From Nitrospira sp. (GTDB lineage Bacteria; Nitrospirota; Thermodesulfovibrionia; Thermodesulfovibrionales; Dissulfurispiraceae): DNA of 38,193 nucleotides. This document shows positions 1 through 7,962 of the stretch, in pieces. Each line of letters begins with the position of its first letter. Positions within the stretch are counted from its first letter, which is position 1. Where the stretch lies: positions 1 through 38,193 of the forward strand of contig NSJL01000034.1 in NCBI GenBank assembly GCA_002634385.1, given 5' to 3'. The position numbers were made by a program, and so were the translations under genes. The notes beneath the pieces are model-generated. The model searched no databases. It worked only from the letters and a program-made list of their open reading frames with translations, and was not told the origin of the DNA.

Positions 1-2
1 GG

Positions 3-209
3 GCTCCGAAGGCGATCACCGCCACGGCGCATAAACTGGCGCGCATCTTTTACACTCTCTGGACAACCAAACAGCTCTATAGGGATAGCGGAGCAGAGTA
101 TTATGAACAGCAATATAAAGAGAGGGTCATACGAAACCTCAAAAGAAAGGCTCAGGAGCTGGGGTATACCCTTACCCTGCAGGAGACCCCTGTCCCAGGA
201 GTTTCTTAG
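3..209 (+). CDS. IS110-family transposase, C-terminal end (cut by window edge)
   Basis: The open frame entering from the left edge encodes the last 68 residues of a transposase and ends in TAG. It contains KAITATAHKLARIFYTL, then a Tyr-rich stretch (SGAEYYEQQY) and a basic helix ending ELGYTL. This is the typical tail of IS110/IS1111-type DEDD transposases, downstream of their Transposase_20 domain. The catalytic parts lie outside the window, so completeness cannot be judged. It sits just upstream of a tRNA-Ser gene and a HicB remnant, which suggests a spot that has received mobile DNA. Family assignment is by recalled similarity. Bases 211-227 right after the stop are the inverse of a 17-bp motif found again near 10891. 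Confidence 0.75.
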   Translation, partial: APKAITATAHKLARIFYTLWTTKQLYRDSGAEYYEQQYKERVIRNLKRKAQELGYTLTLQETPVPGVS

Positions 210-210
210 G

Positions 211-227
211 AGCGAAGCGAAGCAATC
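211..227 (-). repeat. 17-bp dispersed motif, copy 1
   Basis: Read on the minus strand this is GATTGCTTCGCTTCGCT, identical to bases 10891-10907 on the plus strand. The second copy is embedded in a longer palindrome-like element followed by AATGACA, which resembles common dispersed intergenic repeats in many bacterial genomes. The copy here abuts the transposase stop codon. Confidence 0.5.
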
Positions 228-321
228 TCAAGGGGATACTCACTGCCCGGGCATTTTGATGCGTTTGCCTTGAGTGGAATTTTGACCGGAGAATTTGATA
301 CACTTGAAATCTATTCCCCAT

Positions 322-412
322 GGAGGGGTGGCCGAGCGGTTTAAGGCGACGGTCTTGAAAATCGTTGTAGGGTTATACCCTACCGTGAGTTCGAATCTCA
401 CCCCCTCCGCCA
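322..412 (+). tRNA. tRNA-Ser(TGA)
   Basis: This is a complete class II tRNA. The acceptor stem GGAGGGG pairs with CCCCTCC, followed by discriminator G and an encoded CCA. The D-arm contains GCCGAGCGGTTTAAGGC. The anticodon loop CTTGAAA reads TGA (UCN serine codons). A long variable arm (TGTAGGGTTATACCCTACC) is typical of tRNA-Ser, and the T-arm is GTGAG-TTCGAAT-CTCAC. The gene lies between a transposase end and a HicB-like remnant, so its 3' end may have served as an integration site, but no duplicated tRNA end was found in the window. Confidence 0.97.
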
Positions 413-446
413 TATTTACTCATATAAATCAACAGCATGACTCAAA

Positions 447-524
447 ATGGCGGCAAAGGCGTCGGGGAAAAGCCTGAATCAGTGGGCTGCGGAGGTTCTT
501 GATAAGGCTGCTCACATGAATTGA
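447..524 (+). pseudogene. HicB-like antitoxin C-terminal remnant
   Basis: A 25-codon frame from ATG to TGA encodes MAAKASGKSLNQWAAEVLDK followed by AAHMN. The GKSLNQWAAEVLDKA pattern is the C-terminal DNA-binding helix typical of HicB-type antitoxins. The frame is closed just upstream by an in-frame TGA (438-440), so the N-terminal partial RNase H fold is missing and no HicA toxin lies beside it. It is best read as a decayed toxin-antitoxin remnant next to the tRNA. The assignment rests on a short motif only. Confidence 0.55.
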
Positions 525-760
525 TCTGCTCCTGTAGTGCGCGTTCCCGGTGGCGTGGTGCCCAACGAGAATTGTTTTTGGTGTTCTGTCCGCGCCCTGC
601 CCGGAGAGAGCGCAATCCTTCTATTCATATTCGCGATAGAGGTTTTCCCTAAGAGTAAACAGCAAACAGGCAAAGTAAGCGACTTGGCGCATCCTTTTCG
701 AACAGGGATAATTCAGAAGAGGATTCTGCAGGACGGACGCACGGTCCGTCAGTTCGGGCC
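525..760. other. Non-coding stretch with short hairpin
   Basis: No convincing gene is seen in this stretch of about 236 bases. The only open frame (537-776, plus) has non-protein-like composition and no ribosome binding site. A perfect 7-bp hairpin (GACGGAC at 732-738, GTCCGTC at 744-750) lies just past the stop codon of the small minus-strand ORF and may end its transcript, but no T-tract follows it. Confidence 0.4.
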
Positions 761-898
761 TCACATGCTCGAGTAGACATGAGAGAAGAACTCATCGTCC
801 TGCGACGGTGTCTTGTCACCGCTCTCGATGCAGTGGTCCTGCGCGGATGCGTTGCCCTTCTCTTTTTCCGTGAGAGTCTTCTTTTCAGGCTCTTTCAT
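761..898 (-). CDS. Small acidic/charged protein, 45 aa, unknown
   Basis: A minus-strand ORF of 45 codons begins with ATG, preceded 5-8 bases upstream by a clear ribosome binding site (AAAGGAG at 904-910). The product is very hydrophilic: it starts MKEPEKKTLTEKEKGNASAQ, has one Cys, and ends in the more hydrophobic DEFFSHVYSSM. It has no signal peptide or membrane segment, and I do not recognise a family. The good Shine-Dalgarno and sensible amino-acid use argue that it is translated. Its neighbours (tRNA-Ser, dnaK) give no functional hint, although it is divergent from dnaK and shares the AT-rich intergenic region. Confidence 0.5.
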   Translation of the reverse strand: MKEPEKKTLTEKEKGNASAQDHCIESGDKTPSQDDEFFSHVYSSM

Positions 899-970
899 GG
901 GGTCTCCTTTAATGCTGTCGACGTAATCTTAATTTTATATCCCTGCACGACCATTAATCCAGAAAGAAGA

Positions 971-1054
971 ACAGGTAAAGGTAAAGGTAGAGAAAAGACA
1001 AAATAACTTATGTTTCTCTTCTTCCTCTTATGTTTCTCTTTTTACTTTACCTGT
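971..1054. repeat. Inverted 10-bp repeat enclosing a 13-bp direct repeat
   Basis: ACAGGTAAAG (971-980) is matched by its inverse CTTTACCTGT (1045-1054). Between them, TTATGTTTCTCTT occurs twice, 20 bases apart (1008-1020 and 1028-1040). The stretch is purine/pyrimidine-skewed and resembles the CT-rich tract around 10950-11000. Function is unknown. Confidence 0.5.
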
Positions 1055-1084
1055 CTCATTCTCTACCTTTTTTTCAAATGTACT

Positions 1085-1142
1085 GGGACAAATTGACCTG
1101 GATAGGACAAAGTGTCCTCTATAGATTAGGACAAAATGTCCT
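1085..1142 (+). promoter_or_regulatory. Three GGACAAA-type operator palindromes upstream of dnaK
   Basis: Two near-perfect palindromes, AGGACAAAGTGTCCT (1104-1118) and AGGACAAAATGTCCT (1128-1142), are preceded by a degenerate copy, GGACAAATTGACC (1086-1098). A weaker half-site (AAGACAAG) follows near 1173-1180. They sit about 65-120 bases upstream of a -24/-12-like promoter and 140-195 bases upstream of the dnaK start. That placement is typical of enhancer sites for sigma-54 activators. The motif is neither CIRCE nor a CtsR box. No regulator gene that obviously matches is present in the window. Confidence 0.6.
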
Positions 1143-1207
1143 GCTTTGATGGGTGCGCTATATGCCCTGGATAAGACAAGCCTTTGAAATAAAATATAAT
1201 TAAATTT

Positions 1208-1222
1208 TGGCATGCAATTTGA
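1208..1222 (+). promoter_or_regulatory. Sigma-54-like (-24/-12) promoter of dnaK
   Basis: TGGCATGCAATTTGA fits the TGGCAC-N5-TTGC pattern with the correct spacing between GG and the -12 element. The last base of the -12 GC dinucleotide is A, so the match is imperfect. It lies 58 bases upstream of the dnaK ATG and downstream of three operator palindromes. No good sigma-70 or sigma-32 promoter stands out in the same interval. Confidence 0.45.
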
Positions 1223-1280
1223 TTATTTAATAATACAAAGGGAAGAGCGCAAGTGAAACCGAATAAAGAGGAGGAATAAA

Positions 1281-3224
<1,944 letters not shown>

Positions 3225-3285
3225 GCGGGACGGTACTTGCATGCAGAGGGCAGTGCCCTCCGCATATCAAAAGGAGGTGCGTACT

Positions 3286-3720
3286 ATGTTATGGTCAGAT
3301 TTTGAGAGATTCGGCAGGATGCCCGACCCGTGGCGCGAATTCGAAAGAATAAACCGTGGGTTCAGCAGGGTGGCAGCATCAACGTCCACCGCCGATTTTC
3401 CGGCAGTGGACGTCTGGATGGGGACCGACAATGCAGTGGTAACGACCGAGATCCCGGGCATCGACCCCAGGGAGATCGAGATCTCCGTGGTCGGCAAATC
3501 CGTCACCCTGCGCGGGGCGCGCAAGCCTGAGGAGCTGAAGGAGGGCGAAGTATACCACCGCAGGGAGCGGTGGAGCGGGCAGTTCAGCAAGACCTTCGAG
3601 CTTCCTTTTGCCATCGATGCCGACAAGGTCGGCGCAAAGTATGTGAAGGGCGTGTTGTACGTCGCACTGCCCAGGGCCGAGGCGGACAAGCCGCGCAGGA
3701 TCTCCGTGAAATCCGAGTAG
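3286..3720 (+). CDS. Small heat shock protein, Hsp20 family (copy 1)
   Basis: This 144-aa ATP-independent holdase has an alpha-crystallin domain from about residue 40 to 135. The domain spans PAVDVWMGTDNAVVTTEIPG to KGVLYVALPRAE and includes the conserved core GVLYVALP. The start at 3286 follows a strong AAAGGAGGTG; a longer upstream extension in the same frame overlaps the end of dnaK and is a shadow. The C-terminal tail (RRISVKSE) carries the I-x-V form of the IxI oligomerisation motif. The N-terminal arm (MLWSDFERFGRMPDPWREFE) is short and amphipathic. It lies 61 bases after dnaK and 12 bases before the second hsp20, so co-transcription is very likely. Confidence 0.93.
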   Translation: MLWSDFERFGRMPDPWREFERINRGFSRVAASTSTADFPAVDVWMGTDNAVVTTEIPGIDPREIEISVVGKSVTLRGARKPEELKEGEVYHRRERWSGQFSKTFELPFAIDADKVGAKYVKGVLYVALPRAEADKPRRISVKSE

Positions 3721-3732
3721 GAGGTGACTACC

Positions 3733-4137
3733 ATGGCAGAGACGAAAGAGATGCAAAAGAAAGAGGCGCAGGCGCCGGAAGGGGTTGAGACCACCAGGGC
3801 GACAAGGGTCTATGTCCCCAATGTCGATATTATCGAGAAGAAGGACCACCTTCTCCTGCTTGCGGATATGCCCGGCGTGGACGAGGGCTCCGTCGACATC
3901 ACGCTCGAGAAGAATGTCCTGACGATCTATGGCAAGGTGGAACCTGAAGCACACGAGAACCATCGCCTCGTCTACTCGGAGTACGGAGTGGGCGATTACC
4001 GCCGGGCTTTTACCCTCTCGGACGAGATCAACAAGGAAAAGATCGAGGCATCGGTGAAGAACGGCGTGCTGAAGCTGGTGCTACCGAAGGCCGAAACGGC
4101 GAGGATGAAGAGAATCCCTATCAGGGCTGAAGAATAG
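3733..4137 (+). CDS. Small heat shock protein, Hsp20 family (copy 2)
   Basis: This 134-aa protein has an alpha-crystallin domain from PNVDIIEKKDHLLLLADMPG to NGVLKLVLPKAE, and a C-terminal RIPI that supplies an IxI motif. ATG 3733 is preferred over an in-frame GTG at 3724, because AGGAGGTG lies across that GTG and 5 bases before the ATG. The N-terminal arm is short, Lys/Glu-rich and lacks the aromatic residues of copy 1, suggesting different client binding or hetero-oligomer formation. It is the middle gene of three tandem, clearly diverged hsp20 paralogues behind dnaK. Confidence 0.93.
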   Translation: MAETKEMQKKEAQAPEGVETTRATRVYVPNVDIIEKKDHLLLLADMPGVDEGSVDITLEKNVLTIYGKVEPEAHENHRLVYSEYGVGDYRRAFTLSDEINKEKIEASVKNGVLKLVLPKAETARMKRIPIRAEE

Positions 4138-4206
4138 TCTTCCTGGAGGGGCAGCCGGGAGTGATGCTGACTTCCTTGGAAAAGTACTGATCAGGAGGTG
4201 GTTTCG

Positions 4207-4698
4207 ATGACGCTCAAAAATCTTGTTCCGTGGAATTTCGGGAAGAAAGAGGTCCCGGTACGCCGTGAGGACGAGAATCCTTTCCTCTCCTTGCGGAAAG
4301 AAATGGATGCGCTCTTCGACGACTTCTTCCGGGGTTTCGACAGGGAGTCATTCAAAGGCACCTTCGGATCTTTCAGCCCGAAGGTGGATGTCGTCGAGAA
4401 CGACAAGGATATTAAAGTCACTGCCGAGCTTCCCGGTCTGGATGAAAAGGACATCGATGTCTCTCTGCACAAGGATGTCCTGACCATCAGCGGCGAGAAG
4501 AGGGAGGAGAGGGAGGACAAAGAAAAGGACTACTACCGCATGGAGCGGTCCTTCGGCTCCTTCAGCAGGTCCATCCCTCTTCCGGTCGAGGTGCAGACCG
4601 ACAAAGTGGAGGCGCAGTTCAGGAAGGGCGTGCTTACCATCACGCTCCCGAAGACGGCGAAAGCCATAAAGGAAACGAAGAAAATAGCCGTTACGTAG
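4207..4698 (+). CDS. Small heat shock protein, Hsp20 family (copy 3)
   Basis: This 163-aa protein is the most classical of the three Hsp20s. A longer N-terminal arm contains PFLSLRKEMDALFDDFFRGF. The alpha-crystallin domain runs from SPKVDVVENDKDIKVTAELP to KGVLTITLPKT, and the C-terminus has KKIAV. ATG 4207 is chosen because AGGAGGTG (4193-4200) is 6 bases upstream; an in-frame GTG at 4198 would fall inside that site. The 69-base gap from copy 2 contains no promoter I can see. A strong hairpin follows 18 bases after the stop and probably ends the operon transcript. Confidence 0.93.
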   Translation: MTLKNLVPWNFGKKEVPVRREDENPFLSLRKEMDALFDDFFRGFDRESFKGTFGSFSPKVDVVENDKDIKVTAELPGLDEKDIDVSLHKDVLTISGEKREEREDKEKDYYRMERSFGSFSRSIPLPVEVQTDKVEAQFRKGVLTITLPKTAKAIKETKKIAVT

Positions 4699-4716
4699 CA
4701 GAGCTGCAGTGCACAA

Positions 4717-4758
4717 AAGCCGATGGAGACGGGAGATATCCGGAACCTCCATCGGCTT
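4717..4758 (+). terminator. 12-bp perfect hairpin after the dnaK-hsp20 operon
   Basis: AAGCCGATGGAG (4717-4728) pairs perfectly with CTCCATCGGCTT (4747-4758) across an 18-base loop. Only a weak pyrimidine/T tract follows (CCCTTCTGCCTTTT). It may act as a terminator, a mRNA-stabilising 3' structure, or both. The ATG that would open the GroEL-like frame lies inside the left stem. Confidence 0.55.
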
Positions 4759-5034
4759 CCCTTCTGCCTTTTCCTGTATGACAAGAAGGTGTCGAGCATG
4801 AAGGACCTCCTCCCCATCCTGGAGCAGGTAGCCAAGATGGGCAAGCCCCTTCTGATCATAGCCGAGGATGTGGAGGGCGAGGCCCTTGCCACCCTGGTGG
4901 TGAACAAGCTGAGGGGCACCCTTCAGATCGCGGCGGTGAAGGCGCCGGGCTTCGGAGACCGGAGGAAGGCGATGCTGGAGGATATTTCCATTCTCACCGG
5001 CGGGACCGTCATCTCCGACTGTTCAAAGCCGTAG
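4723..5034 (+). pseudogene. GroEL apical-domain fragment
   Basis: From about 4762 to 5020 the frame encodes a clean piece of the GroEL apical domain, including [52 protein letters not shown] and GGTVIS. This corresponds to roughly residues 220-310 of the 540-residue chaperonin. Equatorial, intermediate and flanking apical parts are absent, and the frame ends after an unrelated SDCSKP. There is no internal stop. The first ATG is buried in a hairpin, but an internal ATG at 4798 has AAGAAGGTG just upstream and would give a 78-aa peptide. It is most likely a relic of a lost groEL copy in the stress cluster. Translation of a mini-apical peptide cannot be excluded. Confidence 0.85.
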
Positions 5035-5052
5035 AACAGGGGGGCGCCTTTC

Positions 5053-6042
5053 TTACTTCCGGGAAGAGGGGCGGGGAGAAGGGCCGGCGGTACGCGCCTC
5101 CACCAGCACTGTCTCTTCCTGAAGAGTTTCCCGAGCCTCCCTGAAGCCGGCCCCGACAAGCCATTTTTTCATCTCGGACGGGGCATAGCATCTCCCCCCT
5201 TCCGTGTTTACCAGCATATTAACGGAAAAGAGTGCGCTCTGGGAAGGCGACGTCCTGTTCGACGCCAGGTAGAATTCCTGGATAACGATCCTGCCCCCCG
5301 GGTTCAGTGCGCCCCTGCATTTCCGGAGAAGCTGTAGATTCTCTTCGGCGGAGAACGCATGGAGTACCTGGCTTACGAAGATGAGATCGTATCCGCTCCC
5401 GAGCCTGTCCACCATGAAATCGCCCTTGAGGAACTCGATACCCTTCACCCCTGCCTTCCTGATGATGGTCTTCGCAATCCTGATGGTATCGGGCAGGTCG
5501 AACAGGGTGACCGCAATGCTTTTTTTCGCCATTTCCATGGAGTAGGTCCCGGGCCCTCCGCCGAGGTCGAGAGCCTTACGGACACCCTTCAGGCCGATGG
5601 CCCGCATCACCTCTCCCGCTTTCAACGAAGCGAGATTGTGCATTCCACGGATGAAGGCATCATGGTTATGGGGAGCAGTCCGGTTGGGCTTTCCTGTCCT
5701 GACTGTCTCGTCCAGTCCTGACCAGCTCTGCCACAGGGCATCGGCGTGCCGGAGGATATCGCCCTGGTAAAGGGGGCTGCCGCTGACGAGGAAGGCAGAG
5801 GCAAGCGACGTATTCCTGTATTTGCCCGCAGACTTTTTCAGAAGCCCGAGCCCGGTAACCGCATCGAGGAGGATTTCCGTTGCCCGGAGGTCCGTTTTCA
5901 TTCTCTTGGCCATTTCCTCAACGGTGCGCGGGACAGCAAGAAAATCGAAAATGCGGTAATTATTGGCCGTGAGCAGCACCCGCGAAGACCAGAACCCTCC
6001 CCATAGTTTCCTCAGCTCCTTCGCTTCCTTTATCCCCGGCAT
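5053..6042 (-). CDS. SAM-dependent O-methyltransferase, COMT/acetylserotonin type
   Basis: This 329-aa enzyme has an N-terminal winged-helix dimerisation domain (about 10-95, with RTVEEMAKRMKTDLRATEIL) followed by a class I methyltransferase fold. Motif I is ALDLGGGPGTYSMEMA (near 165). A later GDFMVD and the ALNPGGRIVIQEF strand are typical of Methyltransf_2 enzymes that methylate hydroxyl groups on small aromatic or isoprenoid substrates. The substrate cannot be told from sequence. The start is 4 bases after the stop of the upstream cyclophilin gene, so the two are probably co-transcribed, although no functional link is obvious. The Pro/Ser/Arg-rich end (TAGPSPRPSSRK) looks disordered. Confidence 0.85.
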   Translation of the reverse strand: MPGIKEAKELRKLWGGFWSSRVLLTANNYRIFDFLAVPRTVEEMAKRMKTDLRATEILLDAVTGLGLLKKSAGKYRNTSLASAFLVSGSPLYQGDILRHADALWQSWSGLDETVRTGKPNRTAPHNHDAFIRGMHNLASLKAGEVMRAIGLKGVRKALDLGGGPGTYSMEMAKKSIAVTLFDLPDTIRIAKTIIRKAGVKGIEFLKGDFMVDRLGSGYDLIFVSQVLHAFSAEENLQLLRKCRGALNPGGRIVIQEFYLASNRTSPSQSALFSVNMLVNTEGGRCYAPSEMKKWLVGAGFREARETLQEETVLVEARTAGPSPRPSSRK

Positions 6043-6046
6043 TGCA

Positions 6047-6652
6047 CTATTTCTCCTCGATCCTGACTTTCATCTCGATCCTCTCCTTGGGGTTGTCCCG
6101 TGCATCCCGGGCCTGGTTGACGATCATATCCGCCACCTCCATTCCCGATACGACCTCCCCGAACACGGTGTATTGCCTGTCGAGGAAGGAGGCATCCGCC
6201 ACGCAGATGAAGAACTGGGAGCCCGCACTGTCGGGGTGGGCCGCCCGTGCCATGGAAAGGGTCCCCCGTTTATGGGATTTTTCGTTGAACTCCGCTTTTA
6301 TGGTATATCCGGGCCCGCCCATGCCATGCTTCGACGTATCGGGGTCTTTTGAGTTGGGATCTCCTCCCTGGATCATGAATCCGGGGATAACGCGGTGAAA
6401 GGTGGTTCCGTCATAGAACCCTTTCTTTGCAAGCGTGATGAAGTTATTTACGTGCCCCGGCGCGACATCGGGGAAGAATCTGAGCTCGATATTTCCGAAT
6501 TTTGTCTCGATTACCGCTCTTGTTTCTGCCATTTTCCTGGTCTCCTCTTTCGTGAATTGTTTGGGTGCCTGTTTGCCCCGGGTTCCGGCGTGCACGGCAA
6601 GGGCACACAGCAGCACAACGGTGATAAGAAGTCCTGTTCTGAATGCTTTCAT
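6047..6652 (-). CDS. Secreted peptidyl-prolyl cis-trans isomerase, cyclophilin type
   Basis: This 201-aa cyclophilin catalyses prolyl isomerisation. A Sec signal peptide is visible (MKAFRTGLLITVVLLCALAV, with likely cleavage after HAG or VHA), so it acts in the periplasm. The catalytic core shows FHRVIPGFMIQGGDP (with the active-site Arg), GSQFFI and FLDRQYTVFGEV. The usual Trp of human cyclophilin A is replaced, as in bacterial PpiB-type enzymes. ATG 6652 is chosen because GGAGGGG sits 3-9 bases upstream and the signal peptide begins there; a 14-residue upstream extension lacks these. It leads a two-gene unit with the O-methyltransferase and is divergent from the SplB-like gene. Confidence 0.93.
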   Translation of the reverse strand: MKAFRTGLLITVVLLCALAVHAGTRGKQAPKQFTKEETRKMAETRAVIETKFGNIELRFFPDVAPGHVNNFITLAKKGFYDGTTFHRVIPGFMIQGGDPNSKDPDTSKHGMGGPGYTIKAEFNEKSHKRGTLSMARAAHPDSAGSQFFICVADASFLDRQYTVFGEVVSGMEVADMIVNQARDARDNPKERIEMKVRIEEK

Positions 6653-6756
6653 GTCCCCTCCGGGAAGCAGGTATTCCGCTTGATAGTATTGCATATTTCT
6701 CGCTCTTTCACAAGGCGGAGAAAGACAGGGACTCGGAAATACAGCGCCGGCTGAGG

Positions 6757-6762
6757 TACAAT
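6757..6762 (+). promoter_or_regulatory. -10 element (TACAAT) 6 bases before the SplB-like ATG
   Basis: TACAAT is followed by exactly six bases (AAGAGA) and then the ATG at 6769. If used, transcription would start at or next to the A of the ATG and give a leaderless mRNA. No convincing -35 is seen. A weak GAGG lies 5 bases further upstream, inside the promoter region. Confidence 0.4.
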
Positions 6763-6768
6763 AAGAGA

Positions 6769-7533
6769 ATGGGTCTCATTGTTTGCAGCAAGCAGGTGAA
6801 ATCGGTCCTCTCTCCCACGGGCATTCCCGGTTATGATTATTGTCTCAACCCCTACACGGGGTGCTCCCATGCGTGCCGCTATTGCTACGCCACCTTCATG
6901 GGAAGGTATTCGGGGCACTCCGAGCCGTGGGGCAGCTTCGTGGATATAAAGAGCAACGCCCCCGAAGTGCTGAAGAGGCAACTCGTACGGGCGAGGGAAG
7001 GCAGCATCTTCATCAGCTCCGTCACCGACCCCTACCAGTACATCGAAGCCGATTACAAAATTACACGGCGCTGTCTCGAGCTTCTCGCGGCGCACCGTTT
7101 TCCGGTGGGCATTCTTACCAAGTCTCCCCTGGTGCTCCGGGACCTCGACCTCATTGGGAGGATGGAGAACATCGGGGTGGGGATTACTATTACTACGGAC
7201 GATGACGGCATACGGGAAGCTTTCGAACCGGGAGCCCCTCCGATACAGGAGAGGGTGAAAGCCCTCAAGAGACTCCACCGGAGCGGTATCAGGACCTATG
7301 CCTTTATCGGACCGGTGCTCCCCCTGCATCCGGACGAGCTCCTGAGGAGCATACGCCCCTATGTTCATCACGTCTTCATCGACAGGATGAACTATGCCTC
7401 GAAGACAACGGCTCTCTACCGGCAAATGGGTCTTGAGCAGTGGTTGAGCGGGGACTTCCTGGAAGAAACCCTGCGGAGCCTGCGGGAGGGGTTTTCCCCT
7501 GAGCAGGTCACAGTTCTTGCCGGCACCTGGTAA
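6769..7533 (+). CDS. Radical SAM protein, SplB / Rv2578c-like
   Basis: This 254-aa radical SAM protein has the cluster-binding motif CSHACRYCYA (Cys 32, 36, 39), preceded by DYCLNPYTGC. It also has FISSVTDPYQYIEADYKITR and GITITTDDDGIREAFEPGAP. This combination marks the SplB-like family of spore photoproduct lyase relatives found in many non-sporulating bacteria, whose substrate is unknown. The start at 6769 is chosen because the family begins near the KSVLSPTG segment. Upstream sequence in the same frame (from 6643) lies inside the divergent ppi promoter and has no homology. Its convergent neighbour (response regulator) stops at the very next base. Confidence 0.88.
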   Translation: MGLIVCSKQVKSVLSPTGIPGYDYCLNPYTGCSHACRYCYATFMGRYSGHSEPWGSFVDIKSNAPEVLKRQLVRAREGSIFISSVTDPYQYIEADYKITRRCLELLAAHRFPVGILTKSPLVLRDLDLIGRMENIGVGITITTDDDGIREAFEPGAPPIQERVKALKRLHRSGIRTYAFIGPVLPLHPDELLRSIRPYVHHVFIDRMNYASKTTALYRQMGLEQWLSGDFLEETLRSLREGFSPEQVTVLAGTW

Positions 7534-7962
7534 TTACTCTCTCCTCTGCGTGTCGTTCGCCATTGCGGCAGTCCCTTTGAGCAGTCCCAGTTTCCTGAGC
7601 TTTTCCTCGATAATCTGCCGGGTGAAGGGCTTCACGATGTAATCGTCGCACCCCGCCTTTACGCTGCCCAGGAGGTTGTCCTTGTCCACATGGGCGGTGG
7701 CCATGACGACTTTCGCCCTCTTCCCCGCAGGAAGGTGCCTCTCCCTTTCCCGGATGATTCTGACGATCTCCTTTCCGTCCATGTCGGGCATGGTGATATC
7801 GAGGGTGATCAGAGAAAAGGGCTCCCCTCTCTGGAGGGCGTCGGTAAAGGCGATGACAGCGTCCCATCCTCCTTCGACGGTGCAGCACTCGCCATAGTCC
7901 TGGAGAATTTTTCTCAGTTTCTCCCTGCTGGCAATCTCATCCTCAACGATCAGTATCCTCAT
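7534..7962 (-). CDS. Single-domain response regulator (CheY-like)
   Basis: This 142-aa receiver-only protein has the acidic pocket VEDE (7-9), phospho-acceptor Asp55 in LITLDITMPDMDG, the signalling Thr in VVMATAH and the conserved Lys in DDYIVKPF. There is no output domain, so it must act by protein contact, for example with a downstream kinase or as a phosphate sink. Its start overlaps the last 20 bases of the hybrid kinase gene, so the two are translationally coupled and very probably partners. The kinase's C-terminal HPt domain is the likely phosphate donor, giving a His-Asp-His-Asp relay. Confidence 0.93.
   Translation of the reverse strand: MRILIVEDEIASREKLRKILQDYGECCTVEGGWDAVIAFTDALQRGEPFSLITLDITMPDMDGKEIVRIIRERERHLPAGKRAKVVMATAHVDKDNLLGSVKAGCDDYIVKPFTRQIIEEKLRKLGLLKGTAAMANDTQRRE

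Noticed and set aside
537..776. 79-codon plus-strand frame after the tRNA
   Set aside because: It lacks a ribosome site, lacks protein-like composition, and overlaps the better-supported small minus-strand ORF.
1000..1280. CIRCE or CtsR heat-shock operator before dnaK
   Set aside because: No TTAGCACTC-N9-GAGTGCTAA and no GGTCAAA tandem is present. The palindromes there are of a different type.
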